From Pseudomonas sp. UBA5706 (lineage in GTDB: Bacteria; Pseudomonadota; Gammaproteobacteria; Pseudomonadales; Pseudomonadaceae), in assembly GCF_002419965.1 (NCBI RefSeq), contig NZ_DIHC01000036.1, forward strand, positions 118,347-171,078: a stretch of DNA of 52,732 nucleotides, written 5' to 3'. The notes below the pieces were generated by a model, which did no database searches, was not told the DNA's origin, and was given only the letters and a program-made list of their open reading frames with translations. Below are positions 33,288 to 42,128 of the stretch, in pieces. Position numbers and translations under genes: made by a program. Each line of letters starts with the position of its first letter. The stretch's first letter is position 1.

Positions 33288-36200
33288 CGGCTTTCTGCAT
33301 CTTTGACTCGAACTCTCGCTTGCTCCAGATCCAGACACCCACAGGAACCCCGCCCCCCGTCGCAGCAAGCTGCGCAGCACTGAATAGTTTTCGGAACTTG
33401 TTCCCGCCGGAAACGATGCCTATCACACCGTCAATCAACAACGGTAAAGCGGCCGCACGGTCCCCGGACAGGTAGGCGTCCACGCCCTGGTAAACCTTGA
33501 CGGCACTGGTGAAAATTCCCCAAGCGATACGGGCTGCGGGGAATGGGACCAGTAACACGTTGCCCAACCACTGGATGACGGTCCATGCGGTGGCGAGTCG
33601 CACTTCGGCCAGGCTCACCGTCTGCGCATCGACGTCAGCAATCATGCGTTCAATCATGTCGCCGTACAGGCGTTCCGCATCCATGATCCGGTATTCGAAG
33701 CGATTCACGATCCGGATGAATCCTTCATCGAATTTGCCGCCCCGCTGCAGCCGTTCCAGAAAGGTTCCGACCATCGGCTGTCCCATGTAAGCAACACGGC
33801 GATAGCAGTAATTCTGCATCTGAGCCGATTCCAGCAACCGGGCATAATCAGTTACGGGCCTGAAGTGGATGCCGTCTGGTGCGTTAGGTGTGTAAAGAAG
33901 GTTGTAGGCCGGATCGTTTCGGCTGAAATCGCGAAATATGAACACGCCTTCGATAATCTGGTTGGCGATCCTGAACGCTGAAACACCTGTGGTCTTACTC
34001 GAAGGCAGGGCATTCTGGTCAAGCGCGACAATGGTCTGCCGCAGCCAGGAATACTGGGATTCTGTCAATTCCCCGCGCATAAACTCTTTGAGCGCCCCTC
34101 GCGTCATTTCGTATTGAACACGCTTGGCCATCAGCAGTTTGCGGCGGGCATACACAGGGTCATTGCGGCTCAGAAAGGTCTCTTCCAGAAAGTCCATGTA
34201 CCGGGCGCCCATGTCTGCGCCGCGAACCTGCTTGTCCATGAAGTGGATCAGGCGAATCGGCAACTCGCTGACATCCAGCCCTGTCGAGGAATAAAGATGA
34301 ATGTGTGGCCGATGCGAAAGGATGTCCTTGCTCCCCTCCATCATCAGTTGAGTCAGCTGGTGCAACTCAGAGTTATCGCCGAACTCCGGGGTGTCACGGC
34401 GAGGCAAACCGAGACCGACATAGAGGGTGTCAGGATCAACGTGACGCGTGTAACCCGCGCCACACAAAAAATCGTTCAGCAAGCGGGATGTCTGCTGGTG
34501 AACATAGCTGCGGAAGTCGATCAAGCCAGGGCTGAGCTTTATGAATTCGGCATTAAGCGCTTCGATGCGGGCGTCCATCAGCGCCACAACGGCTGGGCTG
34601 GCAAATGAGTTCTCGCTGTCGGTTTGCGGCGCGGTGACTTGCGCCGCGTGCACCGATCGCGCCACTTTTTGAGTGATCAGTTGAGCCAGATTGCTTTCAA
34701 ACGTCGTGCCTTGGCAGCGCACGAAAAGACAACTATTGGCCCCCCACAGCGCAGGCTTGAGTTGAACATCGTTGACCGCCGCACTGTGTCCGCGTTCTGT
34801 CGGGCTGGCCAGCTGCTCGTGAATGTAGGCCCGGCCAGACCCCGTTGCCAACCAGCCCCCAACGCCGAAACATAGCTGGCGCCAGGAACTGAACTCGAAG
34901 AAGTCCTGGCCACCTGGAGCGCCGGGCGCATACAAAACGAAATGCTCGGAGGTCTGAGTCTTGTCCGCAAAGACAATGAGGTCATTGAACCGTGTATGGG
35001 TTTCCAGCAGATAAAGACTGCCCATGCTGTAGCTGGAGCCTAGCTTGCTTTTATCGCCGCGGATCATGGCCAGAAGCTCATGGCTGCGGTCCTGAATCAT
35101 GTGGCCTTGCATCGACGCGGTGAACGCGCTCAACGCGATGGCACTGTCACGATGCATGACCATTGCCCGCAGGTTCTCCGGGTCGGCATAAGCGTCACGC
35201 ATAGCAGTCCCGTAGCGATGATGGAGGTTCAGGTCTTTCATCATCGTCGTGACGAATTCGTAGGAAAAGTCGGCGTGAATCTGATCAACCGCAGGCTCGA
35301 AGCCCACCTTCCCGTCGAGGCCCGGCATGCCCTCGACGGCGAATTCGAACAGTGATTTCCGATAGCTCGGTTTCAGGTCCTGTCCGCCGCCAAGCCGGAT
35401 GCTGTCCTGCAGGGTAATCATCACCTTGGTGGGGTCGATCATGCAGCCCAGAGTCTTCTGCATGTAGTGAGTGAGCTCGCTGTAAGCAAAGACGGCAAAT
35501 GACTCTATGTCCGCCAAGCGTTCGGCAACGTTGCCTTTGAGTGCCCGATGCTTTTCTTCTAGCGCCAGCAGATGGTTTTTGTCCGAAAGCTTGGCGTACT
35601 TGCGCCAATCAGGTTGCACCAAGGCCTCCGCCCTGACTGACAGCAGATTGAAGCGATGCCCCATTGCGTCGTCCAGGTAAGTGCACAGCTGCACGCGTTC
35701 GAGACTGGCGTGAAAATCGGCATCATCAAGACTCGGTTGCTGCATGAGGAAGTTCAGATCCCCTTCCTGCTTGCGTTGCACCGATTTCACATGATCGTCC
35801 AGCAACGAACAGTTGCGCGGCGTGAACTTCCAGGCGTCAGGAGAGATAAACTGTTCGTTGATGAGCCGACCTTTGTCGTACAGCCATAGGTTATCGACAT
35901 AGTGCGGATCGGGATCCGCGCCGCTTAACCGGCGGCTCAGGGTCTCGCGCAGAACTGCTATCGACTCCACGCGTTCGATTCCCCGGCATGGCAACACCAG
36001 GAACACCACACCTGAAGGCTCGTTCGACGTTTGGGCAGATTGAGTGACGACGTACACGGACGGCAGCGTAATTTGCCTACCGTTCGCCAGCGTACAGGAC
36101 ACCCCGAAGACGCCATCGGTGTTACCGCCATGCACGACGCTGGACAAGCGGCTCTGCTCTGCAGCACTCATGGCTGCGGTCAAGCCGAGCAATTCAATCT

Positions 36201-36756
36201 CGCTCATCAGTGCTTCGCGCTGTAGCTGCTCCACCATCCGCACAGCTGTGTCCGTACGCTGCGAATCGACAGGGTGGGCAACCCGGCATTGCCACTGTCC
36301 GCGATGATACTGCTCATAAGCCGCGCACAGGGTGGGCATGAGCTTGTTAATAACCTCTATCAACTGCGTGTTCTGGGTGTCGGGAAGGGCATAGGCGCGG
36401 TCAAGTGTTGCGTGCCGCGTGTGAAAGCCGGCGCCTACTGCTTGCGTCACAGGTTTGAGGTTGCGCATCGCGTCGATCAGCAAGTCGGTCATGGCGACCG
36501 AGGACACCGAGCCATCAGCGCTACGTTGGTTGAAAAAAAGCGCGTCGGGGTTGGAAACGCGCAGCCCGATGTGCGGACGAGAATGCCTGATTCGCTCACG
36601 AAGCAGCGACGATGCCCACCCTCGCAAGCTCTGGCGCTGGGCCAGGACCTGCTGGCAACCTGAACTGGCTTGCGCCAGTTTCGTTAACTGCTGGGCGATC
36701 TGATCGAAGGTTTGAGATGCTCTTGAGGTAGAGGAAGAATCAATAAGGGCGTGCAT
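33241..36756 (-). CDS. Large DUF6543/dermonecrotic-toxin-like protein
   Basis: 1171 residues from MHALIDSSSTSRASQ at 36756 (GGAGC 5 bases upstream). The family of large Pseudomonas proteins with a dermonecrotic-toxin-like N-terminal region is suggested by two copies of a characteristic segment: HFVLYAPGAPGGQDFFEF near residue 604 and YNLLYTPNAPDGIHFRPV near 948, each followed by a helical stretch. Near the C terminus a hydrophobic Gly/Pro-rich segment (about 1045-1095; WLGNVLLVPFPAARIAWGIF) is followed by VDAYLSGDRAAALPLLIDGV, which could insert into membranes. There is no signal peptide. No catalytic centre is evident. The gene is alone and its 3' end overlaps the SirB1 gene, suggesting insertion or 3' extension at that point. 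A plant- or insect-directed toxin role is an inference. Confidence 0.65.
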   Translation of the reverse strand: MHALIDSSSTSRASQTFDQIAQQLTKLAQASSGCQQVLAQRQSLRGWASSLLRERIRHSRPHIGLRVSNPDALFFNQRSADGSVSSVAMTDLLIDAMRNLKPVTQAVGAGFHTRHATLDRAYALPDTQNTQLIEVINKLMPTLCAAYEQYHRGQWQCRVAHPVDSQRTDTAVRMVEQLQREALMSEIELLGLTAAMSAAEQSRLSSVVHGGNTDGVFGVSCTLANGRQITLPSVYVVTQSAQTSNEPSGVVFLVLPCRGIERVESIAVLRETLSRRLSGADPDPHYVDNLWLYDKGRLINEQFISPDAWKFTPRNCSLLDDHVKSVQRKQEGDLNFLMQQPSLDDADFHASLERVQLCTYLDDAMGHRFNLLSVRAEALVQPDWRKYAKLSDKNHLLALEEKHRALKGNVAERLADIESFAVFAYSELTHYMQKTLGCMIDPTKVMITLQDSIRLGGGQDLKPSYRKSLFEFAVEGMPGLDGKVGFEPAVDQIHADFSYEFVTTMMKDLNLHHRYGTAMRDAYADPENLRAMVMHRDSAIALSAFTASMQGHMIQDRSHELLAMIRGDKSKLGSSYSMGSLYLLETHTRFNDLIVFADKTQTSEHFVLYAPGAPGGQDFFEFSSWRQLCFGVGGWLATGSGRAYIHEQLASPTERGHSAAVNDVQLKPALWGANSCLFVRCQGTTFESNLAQLITQKVARSVHAAQVTAPQTDSENSFASPAVVALMDARIEALNAEFIKLSPGLIDFRSYVHQQTSRLLNDFLCGAGYTRHVDPDTLYVGLGLPRRDTPEFGDNSELHQLTQLMMEGSKDILSHRPHIHLYSSTGLDVSELPIRLIHFMDKQVRGADMGARYMDFLEETFLSRNDPVYARRKLLMAKRVQYEMTRGALKEFMRGELTESQYSWLRQTIVALDQNALPSSKTTGVSAFRIANQIIEGVFIFRDFSRNDPAYNLLYTPNAPDGIHFRPVTDYARLLESAQMQNYCYRRVAYMGQPMVGTFLERLQRGGKFDEGFIRIVNRFEYRIMDAERLYGDMIERMIADVDAQTVSLAEVRLATAWTVIQWLGNVLLVPFPAARIAWGIFTSAVKVYQGVDAYLSGDRAAALPLLIDGVIGIVSGGNKFRKLFSAAQLAATGGGVPVGVWIWSKREFESKMQKAVNEYLRGQAKSLIFG

Positions 36757-37148
36757 GGGTAGCTCCAATGTAAATCGCTCATCCCGTTGCGGCATCCAGC
36801 CGGTCGGGAACAACGATGAGCGATGAAAGTGAGGCGCTATTAGAAGAGGAGCCTAGAACGGGACTGCGTTACATATTTATATTTTCAGCTCTTAACCTGC
36901 GCTAGTAGGTGTAGGAAAAAGCACGGGGAAGGCTGGGAAAACGCCGCAATTGTTGCCGACTGAGTAATACTCCATGTCATAAAAGACTATGTTTATGCAT
37001 CGCGAAAAAAATTATGATTCTCCCACTTCGCGGCTACCCCGCCGTGAACTGGAGATTCCGATTTTTTGTCTGATTGCGATAACGCCTCAGCCTTTTATCA
37101 GGATTTCCCGACGTAGATTTTCAAGCTCCTGGATCTGACGTCTTGTTT

Positions 37149-37177
37149 AGCCGCTGCCGCTGCAGCGGCTTTTTTTT
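37149..37177 (+). terminator. Orphan Rho-independent terminator (possible sRNA 3' end)
   Basis: A perfect 8-bp stem AGCCGCTG/CAGCGGCT (37149-37156 with 37163-37170), six-base loop and seven T residues, on the plus strand. The nearest upstream gene on this strand ends almost 4 kb away, at 33287, so this terminator most likely ends a short untranslated transcript starting in the preceding 100-300 bases. Confidence 0.75.
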
Positions 37178-37532
37178 GCCTGGAATCAGACGTACTGACG
37201 GTAGAGCGGTGTCAACCCTTAACCTTTGCCGCTTGCCGCCGATCTGGCCGCGATCTCTCTCAGCGGCGGTTACCGGCATGCCCAGCATCAAACCAGCAGG
37301 TCATATTCAACCCTCCACGTTTTTTGACCTTGGAAACGTTTTCATCCGCTCAATACTGTCGGCCTTTTGCTAAACCATCTATTCAACAGGACTAAGCTTC
37401 GACTTAACGTTAAACCTGGGGTCTGGAGCCACTGCATATTCTCTGAGCGGCTCCTGAACTTAGTAAAATGTTTGGTCAACCACGCCAAAGACCCCGTCGG
37501 TCTTCAGAACCTGTAGGACATCGGAGGTGAAT

Positions 37533-37595
37533 ATGAGGAAAAGAACTGAACACGGAATCATTGCCGATAAGAAAAGTGTTCCTACAAATAAGTAA
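37533..37595 (+). CDS. Candidate 20-residue small ORF with ideal RBS
   Basis: The ATG at 37533 is preceded by TCGGAGGTGAAT, which puts a full GGAGG seven bases before the start. The reading frame is 20 codons and ends in TAA at 37593-37595. The peptide (starting MRKRTEHG) is strongly basic, with seven Lys/Arg and two acidic residues. It is too short to assign a function and could be a leader peptide, a small protein, or a remnant of a lost gene. The strength of the RBS is the only direct support. Confidence 0.35.
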   Translation: MRKRTEHGIIADKKSVPTNK

Positions 37596-37652
37596 ATACC
37601 CCGTGCAAAAACGGCCAGTCCGATCCCCGAACTGACCGATTCAACCAGCTCA

Positions 37653-38564
37653 TTACCCCGCAAACTTCTGCAAGTTCGCCATCATTTCCTTCAACGCCTC
37701 CACGTTGTCCGTCGGGTGTGCGGCGTCACTGAAGTCGTTGATCGTGGCCCACTGCTCAGCGACGTCTGCTGGAGAGAAACCTGAACGAGGGTCGAATCCG
37801 GCGCCCAGGCTTCGTTCCCAGCGAACCTTGCCGATCCACCCGCCACCCACCTCGTAAAGCCCGCCGCTGTCCTGGCATTGATGGCTGCCCAGATAGACCA
37901 CCAGCGGACTGACCAGCTCCGGCTTGAGCCGTTCGAACACGCCGGGCGGGATCAGGCCTTCGGTCATGCGCGTGCCGCCGGTGGGCGCAATGGCGTTCAC
38001 CAGGATATTGTTTTTGCGCCCTTCCAGGGCCAGGGTACGGGTCAAGCCGTAAAGGCCTAGTTTGGCCATGCCGTAATTGGACTGGCCGAAATTGCCGTAG
38101 ATGCCGGAGGTGGACGAGGTGAAAATGACCCGACCGTAATTCTGCCGGCGAAGATATGGCCAGGCAGCGTGGGTAACTTTGTAAGCACCTTCGACATGCA
38201 CCCGGTAAACCAGGTCCCAGTCGGTGTCCTCCATCTTCGCGAAACTCTTGTCGCGCAGGATGCCCGCATTGTTCACCACCACATCGACGCGACCGAACGC
38301 ATCCATAGCGTTCTGCACGATCTTGGCGCCCTCGATAACCGAATCATAGTTGGCCACGGCCTGGCCGCCAAATGCTTGAATCTCTGCCACTACTCGATCT
38401 GCGGCCGACGTGTTGGCCCCGCCGCCGTGGGCCGATCCACCCAGGTCATTGACGAGCACTCGCGCGCCATGCCTGGCGAACAGCAGAGCGTGCGCGCGGC
38501 CCAGCCCGCCGCCGGCGCCCGTAACGATCACGACCTTGTCGTTGAAATGTAAGGTTTCACTCAT
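37653..38564 (-). CDS. SDR family dehydrogenase, 3-hydroxyacyl-CoA dehydrogenase (MFE-2) type
   Basis: 303 residues starting MSETLHFNDKVVIVTGAGGG at 38564 (GGGAAGAACGGG upstream). Glycine motif TGAGGGLGR (about 15-23), conserved NDLGG (about 40-44), NNAG (about 97), catalytic Ser and Tyr in FTSSTSGIYGNFGQSNYGMAK (start about 152). The NDLGGSAHGGG segment and YGNFGQ(S/T)NYG are typical of the hydroxyacyl-CoA dehydrogenase domain of peroxisomal-type multifunctional enzyme 2. It probably oxidises a 3-hydroxyacyl-CoA in fatty-acid or steroid-side-chain degradation. An alpha/beta hydrolase gene lies just upstream on the same strand, 118 bases away. Confidence 0.85.
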   Translation of the reverse strand: MSETLHFNDKVVIVTGAGGGLGRAHALLFARHGARVLVNDLGGSAHGGGANTSAADRVVAEIQAFGGQAVANYDSVIEGAKIVQNAMDAFGRVDVVVNNAGILRDKSFAKMEDTDWDLVYRVHVEGAYKVTHAAWPYLRRQNYGRVIFTSSTSGIYGNFGQSNYGMAKLGLYGLTRTLALEGRKNNILVNAIAPTGGTRMTEGLIPPGVFERLKPELVSPLVVYLGSHQCQDSGGLYEVGGGWIGKVRWERSLGAGFDPRSGFSPADVAEQWATINDFSDAAHPTDNVEALKEMMANLQKFAG

Positions 38565-38681
38565 CCCGTTCTTCCCGCGGTGGTGTTTGTTCGCGCCAAC
38601 TGGCGGCCCAATGCCGCTGGGCGCAAGGCTCGAGCCCGAGCTAACTGTCACGAGTGTCAGCTACTCAAGGGCGGGTCACAA

Positions 38682-39656
38682 TCAACACGAGGCGCCCTGA
38701 ATGGCGCTCGATAACGTAAAGGGATGATTCGCGGGCTTGCCGTTTTGCGTTAAGTGCGGCACGGCAATGTCAGCAAGCGTGTCGGCAAAGGTGGCACGGA
38801 ACGCCTGGTAGCCACGCAGGACCAGCGTAGGCGCCTCGGTGTGGGGATAGCGGCCGATGTTTGCCAGCAAGACGGTGTCAGGGTTGGGAATCAACTCACG
38901 ATAGCGCTCAAGCATGTGCTGGCCGCAGACCCGGTCAGCGCCGCCGTTGATGAATCGCATAGGTACCCGATTGCGCTGCATCGCCTGCACCCAGCGATCA
39001 CCCAGGGCCATGCGCTCGGGCATGTAGCGAATCAACCGGTGCAGGATGTGATGACCGCGTCCTGCGGAGATCAGGCTCCAGAAGTCATCCAGCTCACTTT
39101 CGCTTGGCCGCGTATCGGCGCCTAAGGTGCGGGTGAAATACCGATCCAGGCTGTCACGGTCGAACAGCCGGCTCGCCAGCCAGCCCAGTCGACTGAGCAG
39201 CAGCTTATGAACGCCCAGTGGCCGGTGGCTTTCGGGAAACAGCCCGCCGTTGAGAAATACGCAGCTCGCGACGTCGAAAAGTCCCTCGTCATGGCGCGCC
39301 AGCAACTCCTGGGCAACGTTGCCGCCGTAGTCATGGGCCAATAGGTGCACGGGGTGATGGACCTGCAGGTGATCGAGCAACGCCTGCTGCAGATCGGCCT
39401 GCTCCAGGAGGCTGTAGTGTCGATTGCGAGGTTTGGCCGAATCGCCGAAACCGAGCATGTCGCAAGCAATCACTCGGTACTGCCGGGACAAGGGCTGCCA
39501 CAGGTAGTGCCAATCCCAACTGGCGGTAGGAAAACCGTGTATCAGCAGCAAGGGGGCGCCGTGCCCCGCCGTCCAATAACGAATTTTCTGCCCGCGAAAC
39601 ATAAAGTCATGGCCGCGGGTGCGCCAGACGCAGAGGGGTATTTCCGCAAGCCGCAT
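38682..39656 (-). CDS. Alpha/beta hydrolase with Asp nucleophile (epoxide hydrolase/haloalkane dehalogenase-like)
   Basis: 324 residues from MRLAEIPLCVW at 39656 (an ATG at 39710 would add 18 residues; neither has a clear RBS). The oxyanion-hole motif HGFPTASWDW (about 41-50) precedes the nucleophile elbow LLAHDYGGNVA (about 104-114), where Asp replaces the usual Ser. The acid region lies near the cap-C-terminal junction and the catalytic His is in YPHTEAPT (about 280). The Asp elbow and DMLGFGDS motif point to an epoxide hydrolase or dehalogenase-like enzyme rather than an esterase. It may work with the SDR gene downstream on the same strand. Confidence 0.82.
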   Translation of the reverse strand: MRLAEIPLCVWRTRGHDFMFRGQKIRYWTAGHGAPLLLIHGFPTASWDWHYLWQPLSRQYRVIACDMLGFGDSAKPRNRHYSLLEQADLQQALLDHLQVHHPVHLLAHDYGGNVAQELLARHDEGLFDVASCVFLNGGLFPESHRPLGVHKLLLSRLGWLASRLFDRDSLDRYFTRTLGADTRPSESELDDFWSLISAGRGHHILHRLIRYMPERMALGDRWVQAMQRNRVPMRFINGGADRVCGQHMLERYRELIPNPDTVLLANIGRYPHTEAPTLVLRGYQAFRATFADTLADIAVPHLTQNGKPANHPFTLSSAIQGASC

Positions 39657-40011
39657 TACTGGGCGTACCGCGGCGAAGACTGCTCGAGTTTGCGCAACAA
39701 CGCCGGCCATGCCGACTGCCCACCCCTGTCTCCGACGCTGCAGGTGACGCCTGCGATCATGGCGTGCGCCCCGGCAAGGGGGTGTCCGCCTGCCCTTCAG
39801 CGGCGCTGACCCGATCCTTCACGATCCGCTTGATGTAACTGACAGTATCGGTAGCTACCTGCACGACTTTCACGATCGACGTTCCCCGGCACTTGTTCTG
39901 CTCTAGTGGATCAGCAGTCTAGCCAGCCGGGATAAAAGCGGTACTTGCCTTGGCAGCCAGCTTAGTGACCTGCCGGGTCAGACGCAGCGAGAAGGCCCTA
40001 TCGCACGTCCG

Positions 40012-40698
40012 TTAGAGCATCCAGACCAACAGCGGGGCCGCGAACAGGTTGAGCAGGCCGGTAAGCACCATGACCAGCCCGGCTACAGACCCCTCCTCGC
40101 CGCCCACTTCCCGGGCGCGGCTCACACCGGCCCCGTGCGCGCCGACGCCGAACAGAGCGCCGCGAGCCAGCGCCGTACGCAGCGGCAGCCATTTGAGCAG
40201 CACGCCACCCAGCGCCGCGCCGAATACGCCGGTGCACATCACGAACACGGCGGTCAACTCAGGCACACCGCCCAAATCATGGGCCAGCGGCATGGCGAAC
40301 GGCGTGGTAATGGAACGCGGCACCAGCGACATCACCACCGAGGTGTCCAGCGACAACACCTTGGAAAGCCCGAACGAGGTGGCAATGGACGCCGCGCTGC
40401 CCGCCAGCATGCCGACCAATAGTGCCGGCCAGTGGCGCGCGAGCAACGCGCGCTGCTGCCAGATCGGAACGGCGAACGCGACCGTGACCGGCCCAAGCAC
40501 CAGCATCAGCCAATGGGTATTGGTGGAGTATTCGGCATAGGCGGTGTGCATCGGTGCGGCAATGGCCAGTAGCACGGTCGGGACCAAAATCAACGGTGAC
40601 AGCAAATAGCGGCCCGTGCGCCGATACAGCCAGCGACTACAGAGGTAAGCGGCGATGGTCACAACGAGCCAGAAAATCGGCATCAGCTCGAATTTCAT
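40012..40698 (-). CDS. LrgB family protein (CidB/LrgB)
   Basis: 228 residues from MKFELMPIFWLVV at 40698. A highly hydrophobic protein with about seven helices and the family motifs GPVTVAFAVPIWQQ, SVVMSLVPRSITTPFAMPLA and ALFGVGAHGAGVSRAREVG. LrgB/CidB proteins act with the small holin-like LrgA/CidA to control murein hydrolase export, programmed lysis and, in some bacteria, pyruvate or glycolate transport. Its start overlaps the LrgA stop by four bases, so the two are translated together. Confidence 0.92.
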   Translation of the reverse strand: MKFELMPIFWLVVTIAAYLCSRWLYRRTGRYLLSPLILVPTVLLAIAAPMHTAYAEYSTNTHWLMLVLGPVTVAFAVPIWQQRALLARHWPALLVGMLAGSAASIATSFGLSKVLSLDTSVVMSLVPRSITTPFAMPLAHDLGGVPELTAVFVMCTGVFGAALGGVLLKWLPLRTALARGALFGVGAHGAGVSRAREVGGEEGSVAGLVMVLTGLLNLFAAPLLVWML

Positions 40699-41090
40699 GC
40701 GTCGCTCTGCGACGAAGAATCCTTCATGCGGCATACCAGCTCAACGGTGAATGCCGTCACCAGCATGACCATCAGCGTGCTGCAGCCGATCACCAGCATG
40801 ATCCTCCAGCCCTCGTTGCGCACCAGCGTTCCGTAGTCCAGCAGACTCATGAGTGGCGGTATGAAAAACAGCAGCATTTCTGCCAATAGCAAACCGGCAC
40901 CAGTCTGCAAGGCCGAGGGCTTGACCAAGCCGGTGGCGAAAACCAGTAACAGCAACGCAAGGCCGATGACCCCGCCGGGAATCGGCAGGCTCAGCCACAG
41001 TGCGATCTCGCAGCCCACTTGGTAAATCGCTACCAAGGCAACAAGTTCACCGATCAACCGAGCGAGACGATACAAACGTTTCATGATCAT
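40695..41090 (-). CDS. LrgA/CidA holin-like protein
   Basis: 131 residues. ATG 41090 has GGAGG six bases upstream, better placed than for the next ATG at 41084. Four TM helices with the family motifs IYQVGCEIALWLSLPIPGGV, IGLALLLLVF and LLLAEMLLFFIPP. CidA/LrgA proteins are holin-like and form oligomers in the inner membrane. First gene of a two-gene unit with LrgB. The LysR regulator at 41226 is divergent. Confidence 0.92.
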   Translation of the reverse strand: MIMKRLYRLARLIGELVALVAIYQVGCEIALWLSLPIPGGVIGLALLLLVFATGLVKPSALQTGAGLLLAEMLLFFIPPLMSLLDYGTLVRNEGWRIMLVIGCSTLMVMLVTAFTVELVCRMKDSSSQSDA

Positions 41091-41225
41091 TCAGTCCTCC
41101 AGGAATCGCAGTTTATCCACTGACGATCCATCCCAAAAACGAATTGTTAGACTTGGCCCTATTCCAAAATGGAATTTTATCTTCCAGACTCTCTTTATCC
41201 TGCAGTTCAGTGGAGCGGTGTTCAC

Positions 41226-42098
41226 GTGGAATTCAAACAGCTGCGCAGTTTCATCGAGGTGGTCCGCGAGGGTGGTTTTACCCAGGCGGCCAGAACGTTG
41301 TTCATCAGTCAGTCGGCTGTCAGCAAGCAGGTCGCGCAACTTGAGGACAGCCTGGGCGTGACCCTGCTCGATCGGCAGGGCTCACATGTTGCCCTGACTG
41401 CGGCGGGCAAGGTGGTGCTTCATCGCGCCGAAGAAATGCTCATCCTGCGCAATGGCTTGCTTCGTGAACTGGACGATCTCAGCAATCTCGCAAGAGGCGA
41501 GCTGCGCCTGGGCTTGCCTATGCTGGGCAGTGACACGCTATTCGCCAAGGCCTTCGCCGAGTATCGACGGCTGTACCCGAACGTCACTGTACATTTGATC
41601 GAAGGCGGCAGCCGGGCCATCGAGCAGGCGGTCATGAGTGGCGAACTGGAGCTGGGCGCGAGCCTGACTCCGGATGACCCGGTCTTCGCTTCACAGCCCT
41701 TTTGCGATGAACCCTTGGATGCGCTGCTTCCCGCCGACCACCCGCTTGCACATTCAAAGCAAGTGGCGTTGAGTGAGCTCGCCGATACACCTTTTCTTCT
41801 TTATCAGCGCAGCTTCGTGCTCAACGACCGCTTGCTTCAGGCCTGCCAGCAGGTCGGTTTCACGCCTCGCGAGGGCGGACGCAGCGGGCAGGCAGACTTT
41901 TTGGCGGCGCTGGTCGCTGCCGGGCAAGGTGTGGTGCTGTTGCCTCAGGTAGTGGCACGCGCGCTGGTTCGGCCCGGGGTTGTTCATGTGACGCTCAAGG
42001 CGCCGGCAAACCTGCGCTGGGACATCGCCTTTATCTGGCGCGAAGGCGCGTATCTGTCCAAAGCCGCGCAGGCCTGGCTGGCCCTCGTTCGTCAGTAG
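41226..42098 (+). CDS. LysR regulator of the lrgAB-like genes (CidR-like)
   Basis: 290 residues from the GTG at 41226 (VEFKQLRSFIEVVREGGFTQ), which gives the canonical LysR N terminus. The ATG at 41169 adds 19 residues upstream of it. The HTH lies at about 2-60 (AARTLFISQSAVSKQVAQLE), the effector domain at about 88-285. The gene is divergent from the LrgA/LrgB pair with about 135 bases between the starts, the same arrangement as cidR/cidAB in Gram-positives, so it is the likely regulator. The inducer is unknown (acetate/pyruvate metabolism in CidR). Confidence 0.87.
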   Translation: MEFKQLRSFIEVVREGGFTQAARTLFISQSAVSKQVAQLEDSLGVTLLDRQGSHVALTAAGKVVLHRAEEMLILRNGLLRELDDLSNLARGELRLGLPMLGSDTLFAKAFAEYRRLYPNVTVHLIEGGSRAIEQAVMSGELELGASLTPDDPVFASQPFCDEPLDALLPADHPLAHSKQVALSELADTPFLLYQRSFVLNDRLLQACQQVGFTPREGGRSGQADFLAALVAAGQGVVLLPQVVARALVRPGVVHVTLKAPANLRWDIAFIWREGAYLSKAAQAWLALVRQ

Positions 42099-42128
42099 CC
42101 TGCACGTGAACAACGCCGGCACGGGGGC

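Larger units (their letters stand above)
36757..37652. other. Long intergenic region with orphan terminator and a small ORF
   Basis: About 900 bases without a conventional gene. The plus strand has a perfect intrinsic terminator at 37149-37177 that belongs to no annotated gene, and at 37533 a 20-codon ORF with an ideal Shine-Dalgarno. Both are listed separately. The rest shows nothing I recognise. Confidence 0.6.

Noticed and set aside
37460..37663. 67-codon hydrophobic minus-strand frame overlapping the SDR 3' end
   Set aside because: Begins with TTG inside the SDR gene, has no RBS and no recognisable family; probably a chance frame, although part of it is hydrophobic.
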